Shown: in pieces, positions 34,690 through 47,905 of the stretch
How the letters are laid out: each line of letters starts with the position of its first letter
Numbering within the stretch: position 1 is the first letter of the stretch
DNA from: Synanceia verrucosa
Lineage: Eukaryota; Chordata; Actinopteri; Perciformes; Synanceiidae
Direction: 5' to 3'
DNA: 64,000 nt
Assembly (NCBI GenBank): GCA_029721515.1
Contig: CM056559.1
Span: 21,338,565 to 21,402,564, forward strand
Program-made: the position numbers and the translations under genes
The notes under the pieces: model-generated
What the model saw: the letters and a program-made list of their open reading frames with translations, nothing else
The model's database searches: none
Told to the model about the DNA's origin: nothing

Positions 34690-35660
34690 ACATTTTATGA
34701 CTTTTTTTCGTATACTATGAGTGTTTTTGAGGGAATTCTCAAGATGCCATAATATGGCTTTTTTTTTAGATTTTTTTCAACATAAATCACCATAAATTCG
34801 CTCAACATACTATATATATTTTTTTTAAAACAACATTCCAGCAAGCCAAAAAATATCTTAGAAAATATATTTTTTAGATATTTCTCAAGAAATAACATAC
34901 TACAATCAGGCTTTGTGACAACTTTTAAATTTTCAACACACAATGTATTTTTTTTTTTAAACACGCTATGATATGCCTTTTTTTTTTAGACATTTTTTTG
35001 AAATCACCATAAATTCGTCCATCATTTTATAATAAGACTTTTGGATGACTTTTTAAAATGATTCATTTTTTTCATCACACTATGAACTAAGACTTTTTTT
35101 TTTTATAATTTTCAAAACGCTGGCTATTTATAGATTTTTTCCAACCTAAATCACCATGAATTAATTCACCATAATATAAAAAAGGTCTTTCTGATAACTT
35201 TTTATTAATTTTGATTTTTTTCGACTTTTTTTCAACGTTATACTATATTTTTTTACTTCAACAAAAAAATTACATGAATTTAATCAACCTTCTGATGACA
35301 TTTTCTTTTACTTTTTCAAAGTACAGTACTTACAATACTCTTTTTATATAACTTTTCAAAATGCTCTATGTCTAATATTTTTTCAAAATAAATTACCATG
35401 ACTTCATTCAATAGACTATAACAGAACTTTTTGGTGACTATACTATGACTATTGTTTATTGACATACTATTAACTATGACATTTTTCGAAAACAAAAATG
35501 CCATAAGATAGCTTTTATTTTACTTTTTTCAACATAAATTACCATGAATTCAATCAACATACTATATTAGGGCTTCTTGATGACTATTTCAACTTTTTAT
35601 GATGTTTTTTTTCACATTTTTTTATGTAATACACTATGACATTTTACAACAATTTTCAAC
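34690..35660. repeat. Degenerate AT-rich satellite-like array
   Basis: The motif 'tttttcaacataaatcaccat.aattca.tcaacatactat' recurs in diverged form near 34780, 34998, 35139, 35384 and 35527, with poly-T runs and 'gactttt' blocks between. Spacing is about 140-245 bases. The short frames in it are by-products. Confidence 0.65.
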
Positions 35661-35664
35661 ATTT

Positions 35665-37100
35665 TACTTTAGAAAAAGAAGTATTAGCTGGTACGGATGG
35701 CACTCATTTTATTTACGTTATAAAAAGTATGTTATAAAAAGTAAAAGACTGAAAGCTACTTGCAATCTGTGGCTTCAGAAGCAAAGTCAATTTTGAAATT
35801 TTGATCTGACCACTCAGGCCCCAGGGCACCTACAGTGTGAGGGTCCCTGGGCCCTTTGCGTCTAAAGCATATGCTCTCCACTGGGGTCCCTCTCAGATGT
35901 TAAAGTAAAAAAAAGGGAACGTGTTTTCCAGAGATGTGGTTGAATTAAAGTATAAAGTGGCAGAAAACTAGAATCAGAATAAGCACGTCTTGAGTACAGT
36001 GCTTGAGTGACTCGGTTCCTTTCCACCGCTGGTTTTAGGCAATACTGGTCTGATTCTATCAATGACCAATTCTTCTCCTTCTTCATTTCCTGACAACAGA
36101 CTAATCCGACGACTTCTCCTCAAACACACCCAGGGTTCAAACCAGAGCAGGAAGTTGGATTTTTAACCCTTACTCATCCCCATCACGTTACCAACAGTCC
36201 TTGTGATGATTCTTACACTAATTATTTGGAAGAAAAACAATAAACGTGAGGCCACACCTACAAATAAACTGTGGCGCAGTAGTGGAATCTGACTAAAGCA
36301 CTTGTACTCAAATACCTTATTTAGTTTTTTCTCCAAAAACAAACTGAGCCTGATTGAACACATGAATATTTTACTCAGCTGCTATATTATTTAATAAACC
36401 TTAGAAGGACAGAACCTGCCAAAATAAAGTATACATTAATAAATGACTTCAGAAAATATGTTGAAATTATTATTTCTTCATTTTTATGTATTATTTATTT
36501 ATTTCGATTTTTTAAATATTTTTTTTGTATGTATTTTTAAATGTATGTGTAGCGGAAGCGCTGGGATGATTCAGGATTTACAGTTGTGTTTTCATCTTTT
36601 GAAAAAAGATTAAGTCATTACTGATGTTTGCATTAATTTTCATCAAGATCCAAATTAGTGAGTAAAGAGTAAAATCTATCGAGGAGTCACCGTGCCATTG
36701 AGAAGTTACTTATGGAAACTATCACGATACTTTCATTAGGAAACTGTTGCAAAACTTCACACAGAAACAAAGTTTTGCCCGGATTAATAATTACATTATG
36801 AATTGATGCCAAATTCCTGTTTTGAACAAAAGCAGATTGACTTCAAGCTTGATAATTTCAGTGTTACTGGGCTCACTTTGTTTGTGGGAAACTATCATTA
36901 AACTGCTCGTTGTTGTTGTTGTTGTTGTTGCAGGTTCTGAAAGAGCAAAGTTTTCTTTTAAGTCATTGCAACATGATTTAAGCAGCTCTTCTGCTGTCAT
37001 TCAAGCAAACAGAAAAAATACTGTAGTACTTCCTACTAATACTTTGTCCGCTGAGTTCTGCTGGCAAGCAAATTAACTTCCATCAAGTCACAAACAAGGC
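35665..37100. other. Intergenic, nothing recognised
   Basis: This separates the HIF-alpha 3' end from the convergent SUSD6-like gene. A TTG trinucleotide run is near 36909-36930. No exon or RNA gene is supported. Confidence 0.55.
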
Positions 37101-37104
37101 CAAA

Positions 37105-38455
37105 ATGTCAAACATCTCAACATTTATTCATCACATAATTCTGTGCAATTATACAGTGTACAAATAATATTTCTGTAAATATCACATTCCATATAATAGA
37201 TATAATTAAGATCTGTTTCCACAATATAAAACATACAATACATTCAAGGTCTGTGAAGGGGTCGGTCGCTCTGCAGAGGTTAAAGAGTGACAGAGATGGA
37301 ACAAACAGAGAAAGGGTCAATATTTGATTTGTTTAGTCCAACATCTGTGTGTTTTTGCAGGTTGTGGAATGAAAAAAGTTAAAAGCACCTGTGCCTCCAG
37401 GGCAAATTAATGTACAAATATTTCGGCTTCAGTTAATCAAAATATCATTTTTACTTCACTTCACCGCTGAACTAACAGTGGAGGAACACATTTTCTGCTG
37501 TACACAAAATAAATATCACACCGTCACCATCTATTAGCTGAGTGTCTGCGCACCACTGGTGGAATGAAGTACATTTACTAGAAGTACTGTACTCAAGTAC
37601 AAATTCAAGGAATTTGAACTTGAGTATTTCCATTTTATGCAACTTTCTACTTCCACTGCATCCCACAGGGAAATACAGTACGTTATTCCACTACATTGGT
37701 CTGATTAATAAACACTGACAGAGATCATTGTACTGCACAATCAATACTTTAAGTACTGTTAATACGCTCATACTTTAGTAAGGTTTTGATTTTTACTGCC
37801 TGTGGGGTATTTTCACTGTAGTACTTTTAGTGCAGTAAAGGCTCTGAATACTTGTTCCACCAATGCTGCGCTGTACGAAAAGATCAACAGTCAACAGCGG
37901 GATCTGCCCCGTCACTGACGGGAAAGGAAGGACGACGTCTCCAGAGCAAAACTGAAAACACAAACGCAGGCACTTTCACGTTTATATCACAGCTGTCCTA
38001 TGAAAACCTCGTGGTTCCAGTTTGTGTTGTGATGCTTTTTATATTTAAACTGAAGGATTGTCACTTAAAAAAGGTTTAGACTGTTAAATACAAGGTCATC
38101 ACACTACAAACAAGGCATTCAGGATGTGGAGTTTTTCACCAGACAGCACATAAACTCCCTCCTCTGTCACTTACAGTCTTACGACACACTATACAATCAA
38201 CATATGTCACGTGAAATTGAACTTTAGCCCTCCTCAGGTCTGTATCACCTCACCAGCAGGGCTTATGAGCTTTGTCTAAACTAGCGTGTGATTGGACAGT
38301 GTGTCCTGATGCTGGTGAGCTGCAGCCAACCAGGCAAAGTGCAGGTGCAGTGCTTGTTTTTATCATCTGCAGAGTAAACACTGCAGCTGTGAATCAAAAA
38401 TCCTTCAATACTAAACAGCATGTAGTCACGTATGAACACCTCCTCAGTTTGTCAA
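37105..38455 (-). other. SUSD6-like 3' UTR with poly(A) signal
   Basis: On the minus strand the stop codon at 38456 is followed by non-coding sequence to an AATAAA (complement of 37123-37128), the best candidate polyadenylation signal. A hAT-type MITE lies inside it. Confidence 0.45.
37554..37865. mobile_element. hAT-type MITE
   Basis: The left end is CACTGGTGGAATGAAGTACA and the right end is GAATACTTGTTCCACCAATG, a diverged form of the fish MITE with CAGTGGTGG/CCACCACTG ends. Interior phrases 'gagtatttccattttatgc' and 'tattttcactgtagtact' are also typical. It has no coding capacity. Confidence 0.75.
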
Positions 38456-41400
38456 TCAAGTGTCCTTGTCGTTTAAAAATGAGACATGTAGCTGCCGGAC
38501 GTCCCCGTCACTGATGCTGCCCCTGGAACGTGACGACTGGACCTCCTCGTATGGCGGCGGGGGGTTGTCAGGGCTGGACAGGAGGGGGCGGTGACTGTCC
38601 GAGCTAGGGGCCTCCTGGGCCAACAGGAGCTGGGTGGGCCCCGGTGTGGAGCAGGTGGGGAGGCGCTGGCCCCAGCTGCCGTACACCGCCTCCTCGTAGG
38701 AAGGGAGAGAGACAGGAAGTCCGTCCACCATCAGGTCAAGCTGGTCTGAGGAGCGACGGCTGCTGGACACAAAGAGAGAATCACTGACCCCGAATCCCCT
38801 CATTTCTCTGCTCAGGGCAGCTCCAAGAGTTTTCCAAGAATAAGCTCCCAGATAGACGTAATAATATGTGAGTGGGGCGGCGTCCAGCTGTGTTAGGTCA
38901 GAGGTCACACAACAACACAAACTAACAGCAGCAACCTGGTGTTCTGCAAGGTAAAATTCTCATTTTTGTGAATGGAGTTTGGTGGATGGTGGAAGTTGAG
39001 CGGAAAGGGTTGAAAATATTTAAAATACAATGTACACTAACACTGCTATTGATTATTCTAGGCTGCTGAAACAGTTCAGCTCACTGAACTATATATTTAT
39101 ATTTCTCTCTTCACAGCCACCAGACTGCATTCACAAAAGCAGTAGTTTACCTTGCAGAACGTGGTAAAACTACAACTGTACACACGACTGCACGTCAGAA
39201 AGAGTCTGATTTTCATGACACTTTGATTAATTGCATTGCATTAATTGCAATAGTTTTCAAAAAAGCTGAGCTGTTCTGCAACTTTTCTACTATAGAAGTA
39301 CAGGAGTACTGAAGTGGGGTATACTCTCATATATTTTCTAATGGCTTTTTGGCTCATAGGTGGATAAACTGTAAACACCCAAATCAATAAAATCAAATGC
39401 CTTCATTGTCACTGTATGGACAAAATTAGGAGCATTGCTCCACATTGCTGAATACTAATTTAAAAATGATATATGGATTGTTGCTGTTTTAATATATACA
39501 CATTTATTTCACTGCTTATGATACTCATAGTGTTTAGAAGTGATGGTTTGGTGTTTTGTGTTCAGAGCACTGACGGACCACTGAGTGAACCGTCGTCCTC
39601 TCACCTGTGTGATTGACAGGGGTAAATGCGGGACTTGACGACCAGGCAGGCAGTGGTGGTGAGCAGGAAGATGGACACGCCCAACGCCGTCGTGGTCATG
39701 CTGGGCATGGAGTCGCTCACTCTGTCGTCAGAGTTCATGTTCGGACCATCTGAGGAGGAGAAGCACAGGTGTTGACAATAGAAACTCACTGTAATACAAT
39801 GACAATGAAGGCCTTTGATTTGATGATGCATCATGTGAGTCCATTAAAACTGTTTTCACGTTCCTTTGACATTCACTTACTTAAATGATTTAAACCCTTT
39901 GGCCTATTTTAACCGTTACATGCTTTTTGCATACTTTTTACTTTTACCACCTGCAGAAATGTTTACCATGTCCATGTTGGGTATCTTTTTTTTTCAGCAC
40001 AAATTCACCTCTATGACCTGACTATTCTTTTTTCACTCTGACCTATTGTATTAACATTTTGGGCTTACAAACACACAAAACACATAAAATCAGAATTTGT
40101 AAAAGGATATTCAAATGTCCACCCAATAGATTTCCGTCATTACCCATGTTTCCTTATACATGCATAATCAGAACTTTGGATCAAATGGAAAAGACTATCT
40201 CCAGTTTTACTTTGTCGATCAACTTCAAACCAAAACGAGGACTTTCGAGGAGTTTCAAGTCCGCACTTTTGCTTGAAGTTGACCGTAGTGTTCCAGATGA
40301 CGTAGTTTTAGGTACGGACACATGACAATGGTCATATGATGATATGATTGACGACCTCTAAGGTTTAATCTTCTTCCCTCAGTATTAATAACATGGAACT
40401 TTTCATTGAATCTCACCAGTGCCACTACCTTTTGCACCGCCTCATTCCCACTATAACTAAATCTGGAACAATCATCCCGTATCACTGTTATGCAACAGAA
40501 ACATGGTTCACTGCTCCAGTAAACCAGACGGATCTTAGCTACCACTCTGAGATATTTCTGGTCCACTCAGCAAGAACTAAAATTTGATTTGATGTTTCAC
40601 AAAAAGATTACCCAGCTATCCTAGCCGTATCTATACGCATGCTGTGTGCATAGAGGGAAAAATAAAACCCCATTAATAATCAAAAATAAATCCAATTATC
40701 CAACAGAAAAAGAAGATTGTTAGCATGCAGCTTGCATTAAGTGTCAAAATGTTGGTGGATTTTAGACAAAGAGCTGTGACAGGAACACCTGGGGTGCACC
40801 ACTGAGGGAAAAGTCAGGTATTTTTTTTTAACATAAATAGATTATTATAGATTCAAAATCTATGAGGGCTTTTTTTTTTTAGTTATGTGGTTTTGCTGAG
40901 TCTGTGATGATATGACAGTAGCTTTCCATAAGGCTCTGATGGTGTCAACACAGAGGAAATGTTTAATGGTTATTACAGCGGCTTTGCCCACTTCCTCTTC
41001 CTGCACTCTGACTTCCTGTCGCAGCTCGTCTGACTGAATGGCGACAGAGGAAGTCGTAACTGGTCTGAGGAAAGTGAAGCTTCTTGTTTTACTGCAGGGA
41101 GTCTGGGCGTTTCTGTAAAGTAGGTCAAAATACTTCTAAAATCTATCCATCCATCCATCCAGCCATACAGCCATCCATCCATCTAGTACAGAGGAATCCC
41201 TTCAGACTCAAAGTGCCCAGAACAGTAAAACAGATGGAGTCCTGTGACCTCTGACCTCTGATAGGGACGCAGGCCGGTATCGGAGATTGCCACCTCCCAT
41301 GGCGACACCTGGAGACCCGGGCCTTGTTGTTGACAACATGGTATCCTGGCTCACAAAAGACGTGGATGGAGCTCTTGTGGGGGAAACCTCGACACGGTGA

Positions 41401-42807
41401 CGGGTCGCAGCGGAAACCTCCATGCTCTGGCACCAGAGGGTGAGTGCAGTTACTCAGTCGGCCTGTGGAGACACAAAGCTCAGTGATCACTGGTAGCCTC
41501 TCACCTCACACCACTGCTACTATGTCAGGACAATAAAAAATCCCTTACTAAAATGTACTGTAAGTATGAAAAGTAAGTATTTTTATATACTGTTGGGTGG
41601 TTTAATCTACAGTAAGGCATCATAATAGCAGGAAGACCAGTTGATCAGGCTTCAGATTGGGGTCAGGTTTTGGTTTAGATATTTATCTTCACATGCTGTC
41701 AGCTACTTACTGGCATCAAAACGTCACCCACAGCCACCCTGCCTTACCCAACGAGCAGAGCAGCCAATGCTGTTACCCACTTCCTCTGTTTCATTCACCA
41801 TCCATCTTAAAAATCTGCATTTGCAGACTTATGGTTTCCACTTCCCCCACACAAGCTCCTTAACCCCTAATATTATCGTGTGAGGAGGAAAATCCCCAGT
41901 CTAAAATGGATTCATGCAACATCCGTGAGAAGGACAGTCTAATTTGAAATGTAAGAAACAGGAAGTCACAGCCTCATTTCTGATGAACATATGCAAACAG
42001 TCCCGTTAAGAAGAGGAAGAACCAGACAGGCGAGTTTCGAGCCTTTAAACAGAAAGAGTCTACATCCTGCTACTCACTGCTTAAAGTTCATTTGGTGTTT
42101 CACAATCACGAATGAGCATCTGGTTGATTCAGTATCTCACTGCTCCAATGAAAAGGGGACGTATGAAATATCTCACACCATGTTTATAAAAAGGATTTTT
42201 CAATATTTCCCCGTGAATAAATGATGCAACTCCTTTTTATTTCTTTATTTTATTGCTTTTATTGCTTTCTCAGATGCCATTTAACAGATGCTGTTTCCTG
42301 ACTATTATTCAGAGTTGTTAATTTTGCTCATTTCTATGTTGCATAATGAATTAAAAAGGTTTTGGTTTATTTCTGCATGACTCAGGTGCAGATACAGAAT
42401 TAGCCCTTTGCTCATTATTGGCCTCCTGGGCCACGTGATTATGTGACAGTAGATGTTGATTTATGCTTAATACTGCAAGCAGTTACAGCCTTATCTACTT
42501 TCCTCTGCTGAAGGATTGTCCAGCGCACGCTAAAGGAGGTAAAAAGGGAAGCAGATTTCACCTTTCCTTAGCATTTAGAGCATTCCTCTATTATCATGGC
42601 TGCCACTTCTGGGTCATTTCAATCAGTTATAGGAAACTTCATACCAGTGTGCTTCACTTTTTAGTATGAATGAATGAATGGCGGTGTTTGACTGCAGGGG
42701 TCAGAGGTCGTACCTGCCGTGAGGTAAGGTGAGGAGGCCAGGAGGAGGAATCCACAGACCAGACCGAGGCGTCCACACAGCAATGGATAGATGATTGATG
42801 CAGACAT
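38456..42807 (-). CDS. Sushi-domain membrane protein, SUSD6-like, 250 aa
   Basis: Four coding exons agree in phase: 42714-42807, 41256-41462, 39605-39749, 38456-38762. The start follows an acceptor at 42820. Residues 1-31 form a signal peptide (LGLVCGFLLLASS core). Residues about 35-98 form one sushi/CCP domain with six cysteines (CTHPLVPEHGGFRC, CEPGYHVV, GRWQSPIPAC). A transmembrane helix lies near 118-138 (TTALGVSIFLLTTTACLVV). The tail carries MVDGLPVSLPSYEEAVYGS, which matches SUSD6 closely, and a PPPPY motif about 30 residues from the end. SUSD6 is known to recruit NEDD4-family ubiquitin ligases through such PY motifs; a similar adaptor role here is inferred. The exon at 38762 has a CAGCAG tandem acceptor that can add or drop one serine. 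It could be SUSD6 itself or a fish-specific paralogue. Confidence 0.88.
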
Positions 42808-43679
42808 CAAACCACACTTCCTGAAGACACAACAGTGGTGAAGAGTCAGACACAAACACTGACGTTGAGTCGAAGTGAGCAGGAGGCAGACACACACCTC
42901 TCTCATCATGAGCAGGTTAAAGGTTTTTAATTTCGATTTTCAAAACAAAAGACCTGAACCAGTGGCAAACACTGATGTCCTGCAACAGAAGCAGTTTATA
43001 AAGCATCACTCTTTGATTGTTTATTACTGATCTCCGTCCTTCGTCCCTAAACCTGCCCTCAACCTTTCATTCGACTGATAGTGAAACTGTCACCTTGCAT
43101 TGTTTACTGTTTTAACACTGACCACCATGTTGACCAATGAGACAGTGAGGAGCAAACAAAACAAAACAGAAACCAGCCACCCCCCCCCGCCCCCACCATC
43201 ACCACAATCTAAACTACATTTCTTCAGATGACTTGCACCAATGCGTACCATCTCAAAACTTCCTGTGAAGTTATCATAGCCAGGCCTCTGCTGGAGTGTC
43301 AGCCCAAATGTGTGTAGGTGCAGCTTTTGCTGTCTTCAGTGTTTGGTTTTGTGCTGTAGCATGCCAGGCACACTCTGCTCCATCTTATGTGACCACAATC
43401 TGTGTGGGAGGTCTGCATCTTAGTCATCACGGCCCTCTGTGATATTATAACTTCTGCTGCAAGAAATTTAAAAAGACAGACCGATTCAGCTCAGTTTCAC
43501 GAAAAAACTGCCGTTGTGATGCTGTTGATAAACAACATTCTTTTTTATCTGAGGTGGACAGATCTTTTACTTCATAAAAGTAACAAAGAGTGGAAATACT
43601 GTCAAAATACTGTCAGATTGTACAACCCAATATCACAAATTATGGAGGAGGAATCGCTCTTCCAAAACAATATGTCATT

Positions 43680-43981
43680 TGTACAGAGTAACAACACGGG
43701 AGTTTGCATGTTCTCCTCATGTCTGCGTGTGTTCTCTCCAGGTACTCCAGCTTCCTCCCACCATCCAAAAACATGCATGGGGATTAGGTTTATTGGCTAA
43801 TTTAAATTGTCCGTAGGCGTGAATGTGAGTGGTTGTCTGTCTCTATGTGTCCTGTGATGAGGTGGATACTTGTCCAGGGTGTACCCTGCCTTTCACCCTA
43901 AGACAGCTGGGATAGGCTCCAGCCCCCCCCATGACCCTATGTGAGGATAAGTGGTAGAAAATGGATGGATGGATGGATGGA
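43680..43981 (+). repeat. Common teleost interspersed repeat with ATGG tail
   Basis: It contains the familiar blocks 'catgttctcc', 'ggtactccagcttcctccca', 'tccaaaaacatgcat', 'gtccagggtgtaccctgcc', 'cagctgggataggctccagc', 'gataagtggtagaaaatgga', and ends in an ATGG repeat. It is probably the 3' part of a non-LTR element or SINE. It lies in SUSD6-like intron 1. Confidence 0.75.
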
Positions 43982-44587
43982 TAAACACAGCAGTGTACCT
44001 GAATGACTGTACTTCCATTACACTGCAGCTAACAAGCTCAGACCATTTTGCCACAAAAATAAAACAACGTGACACATCAACGCCAGAGTCAGAGTCACTA
44101 CAAACATCACTCTGCTGAGCCTTTAAATGTCACAATCTGGCAGTGCTTTGTTGCAGGATGGTGGAGGCTGAAGAAAACATGACTGACGCCATGTTTGAGC
44201 TTCACTACAGGTGACCTCACACCTGTGTGCTCCTCTGCTGCAGTTGATTTTACCCAAAAAATAAATACACAGACGGTGCTTCAGAGCTTTAGTCACCTCA
44301 CCTTCCCTTCATGACTTTAGTTCTACTGACAACTTAGCATCTCTGACTCTGACTCATGCGTACTTAAACACCACACGAGTCACAGGCTGCTGTTTTGGGA
44401 CTCGTGGTCAGTTGCATGTGTTCAGCTCCGGTACATTACATTTTTAAACACTTTGTTGTCTCTTACTTAGCATTTATTTGCACTTAGCTCGGCCCTCAGG
44501 GGGGAATTCCATTAACCGCGCTAACCGCAAATCCTCGCCAATTTAGATAAGCCCCGTATTTCAAATAATGTTATTGTCATGATGATA

Positions 44588-45420
44588 CACTATATTGCCA
44601 AAAGTATTTGCTCACCCATCCAAATAATCAGAATCAGGTGTTCCAATCACTTCCATGGCCACAGGTGTATAAAATCAAGCACCTAGGCATGCAGACTGCT
44701 TTTACAAACATTTGTGAAAGAATGGGTCGCTCTCAGGAGCTCAGTGAATTCCAACGTGGAACTGTGATAGCATGCCACCTGTGCAACAAATCCAGTCATG
44801 AAATTTCCTCGCTCCTAAATGTAGAGTCAACCGCTACAGACCTCCAAACTTCATGTGGCCTTCAGATTAGCTCAAGAACAGTGCACAGAGAGCTTCATGG
44901 AATGGGTTTCCATGGCCGAGAAGCTGCATCCAAGCCATACATCACCAAGTGCAATGCAAAGCGTCGGATGCAGTGGTGTAAAGCACACCGCCACTGGACT
45001 CTAGAGCAGTGGAGACGCATTCTCTGGAGTAACGAATCACGCTTCTCCATCTGGCAATCTGACAGATCAGTCTGGGTTTGGCGGTTGCCAGAAGAACTGT
45101 TAAGCATATTTGATAATATGACTGGCAAAGCCATGTTAAGTTATTCACGCAGTGATGTCACACGTGAACAGGTATTCCTGCAAGACCAGGATGTTGTGAC
45201 CTTGTTATGAGCACACAGAATAAACGGTCAGTGTGAGTTCCCAGACCAAAAACAAACATGGCTGTCTGCCCGTTTACTCCCATGAATATTAGCTGCTAGA
45301 CGATGGTAAACAACCACTTTGGTGACTGTGATAACGATAGACTGCTGCAGGAATGTCCAGCGCTACAAGAACGATACTTGTCGGACTGCACTGTGTAAAG
45401 TTTGGTGGAGGGGGGAGGCT
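44588..45420 (+). mobile_element. Broken Tc1-like transposon
   Basis: The left end CACTATATTGCCAAAAGTAT (44588-) follows the TA target dinucleotide. The transposase starts at 44722 (MGRSQELSEFQRGTVI). An in-frame deletion of roughly 45 codons after SSLLNVE removes the second half of the DNA-binding region. The frame continues through TSCGLQISSRT, MQWCKAHRHWTLEQWRRILW and WRLPEEL (about 45100). A ~267-base unrelated segment interrupts it. A further transposase piece (RYLSDCTV, FGGGG region) is at about 45370-45420. The remaining catalytic part and the right inverted repeat are missing, so it is inactive. Confidence 0.88.
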
Positions 45421-47539
45421 CTGCAGTAGGAGGAGACAGAATAAACTCAGGGTTTCTGACAGAAAACCTGCTTGTGAGCTGGTTAGGTTCACAGAGTCAG
45501 TTGTCATGGTGACTGACTCAGAGTTTTACTTACCTCTCTTTCTGGAACTGAAAACCTAGAGTTTCCCTCACTTCAGGGTTAACATACACAGAGTTTTCAC
45601 TAAACCCCCCTGGTTGCAAAAAAACAAAAACAAAACAAGATGGCCCAAAAAAGGCAGATGAAGAAATAGACAAGTAAAATAAAATAACTTGAATTTGCAC
45701 CATGTAGTACTTATAGTAAAAACACTTTAGTTGACTATGAAGAGCTGTATTTACCAGAAGGTCACAGTGGTTTTGAGTCAACAAATGAACTGTGTCAAAC
45801 ATGACGTTGCGTTTAATGACATGGAGTGAGGGAGGCATCACTCTGCGGCTGTAAACACTCCACTGGATCTTTCTTGGAAATATTTTCAGGCTCACAGGAA
45901 ATTATGTAATTTTTGTTTCCAGCCACAACAGCGATCTGTTTGGCGAAAACAGAGCAGAAACTTCCACAGTCAATGGTGAGTAAGAGTGAGTGTGTTCACC
46001 CACTGAACCACATCTGGTTGATCAGTAGCTGCGCAGGTTCATCATGGTGAACATTGAACTCTTTCTGCTCGGCTGCTTCACAGTATTTCTGAAACTAAAC
46101 CCTGGACGGTGATTAAAGTTTAGTTTCAGGGTTTTATCTTTTATCAAGAACTGACTGTTGTTTTAACCACAGCTTATGTTGGAGTCTTTAGCTATTTCAA
46201 TAAAGCAAAAGTAACAGAGTGCCGAAATACTTATTATGAGTGATGTATGAATGTTGCAGCTGGTGAAGGTGGAGTGTATTTTAATTAGTGTATGTTTGGT
46301 ACTAATACATCATAATCTATTAGTCGAGTTATATTTTATATTAATAATCTGAATCTGCAAATTAACTAAAGCTGCAAAGTAACTAAAAAGGGATTTAAAA
46401 GTTTAATAGGCTATGTCTTATTAAAGAGAAGCAATATAAAGTAACTTAAAGGTGAAATTCTCAATTTTTTTTCACATCTTTTTCAGTATAATGAGACTTG
46501 CTTATCAACATGATTTTAAACTGATGGTCTGATACAGAAAAGAGCACATTTGTTGTGTTTGGTGACCTGAAACATTATTATTATTATAAAAACAATGACT
46601 AATATTGTTATTTTTACGGTGGTGAGAAAGTAATATGCCATGAAAACCTTCTCTTTGATTTAATCATATGAAACAGTGCATGCTCAGGGTGGGTGATGGG
46701 GTGGTTGGGGTTTGCTGATGCTCTGTGGACAAAATGAACACAATGATCAAACTGCTGATGCTGCTGAACAACAATGAGCTGCGACAGATTTAACAAAGAT
46801 GAATGAATGAAAGCTGTGGTGGTTCGCCTCGTGATGATGAAGTCAATAATGTGCTCATATTCTCACAGGATCTGTTGAGTGAATTTATTTTGTTTATTTG
46901 TATATATTACAAATATGTATTGTATTATAATTATTGATATTATATTTATTTTGTTTTGTTTTATTATTTTATGTATTATTTATATATTTTATTATTATTA
47001 TTATCATCATCATTTTTGTGTGAGTGTTTTTATGAGCTAGAGGATAAGCTGCCGCAGACTCTTGCTCTGACAGAGATAAATAAAGTTTCATTGAGGCGTT
47101 GCTATGGAGAGCAAACCTTCATACTTTGCCTCTGTGACGTCTTCCAGTTGACTATTTTATCTGACCAACAGTCCGAAACTCAAAGATATTTGCTTTGCAA
47201 ACAATAACAAAACAGAGAAGCCACATGATTTTTGGTGCTTTTTGCTGGAAAATGATTGAAAGTCAAATATTTGCACATTACTGTGCTATCGACTGACTGC
47301 TCGATTAACTGACTAATGACAGAGACACAGTGACTCATACCAGCTCCTTAAAGCAACCTGAAATCCACCACAATCACCTAAAATGAACCTTTGAACTCAC
47401 AAAACCTCTCCTCCCCTTAAAGCCTCCGGTCAGTGGTCTGTTCTGTATATAGACTAGTGTTATTATGGTTTTGTTCTTCAGTGGAAGCTTCATCAGAAAC
47501 AATCTACTGTGCATAGAGAGCTGAACTAATGTGTTAGAG
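45421..47539. other. SUSD6-like intron 1 DNA, nothing recognised
   Basis: AT-rich with a TTA/ATT run near 46970-47010. No exon is supported. Confidence 0.5.
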
Positions 47540-47905
47540 CAGCATTATTTCATTCACTTTAACTGGACTCTTTCTTTCTCACTGAGTTCACTACACTTCA
47601 CCATTTTGAACAGGAGTGAGGAATTTAAACTGAATTCACTTTTTTAGACCCAAATTTGAGCCAGAAAATGAATCCAGAATAACAAACAACCACCAAAACA
47701 GATTTTTCTGTTCAGGAATGACAGTAAATAACTGGAATTTAACATCTCAATCAAATAATAATAATGTGCTTTGATATTTTTCTGCTTTTTTTTTTTGTAA
47801 AACACTAAATTTGAAAATTGATGGATAACAACAATATGAGCGTGCACATACTGGTGGATTAAACATTACAGACACATAAAATATATTTTAGTAATCATTA
47901 ATAGC
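47540..47905. repeat. Unclassified dispersed repeat, copy 3 of 3
   Basis: This is colinear with 29-440, with small deletions (the segment matching about 165-195 is absent) and many substitutions. Same orientation as copies 1 and 2. Confidence 0.7.

Noticed and set aside
43402..43800. 132-codon frame in SUSD6-like intron 1
   Set aside because: Its second half runs into the interspersed repeat at 43680-43981, and no protein family is recognisable.
45530..45895. 121-codon minus-strand frame
   Set aside because: No recognisable similarity, low-complexity ends and no splice support.
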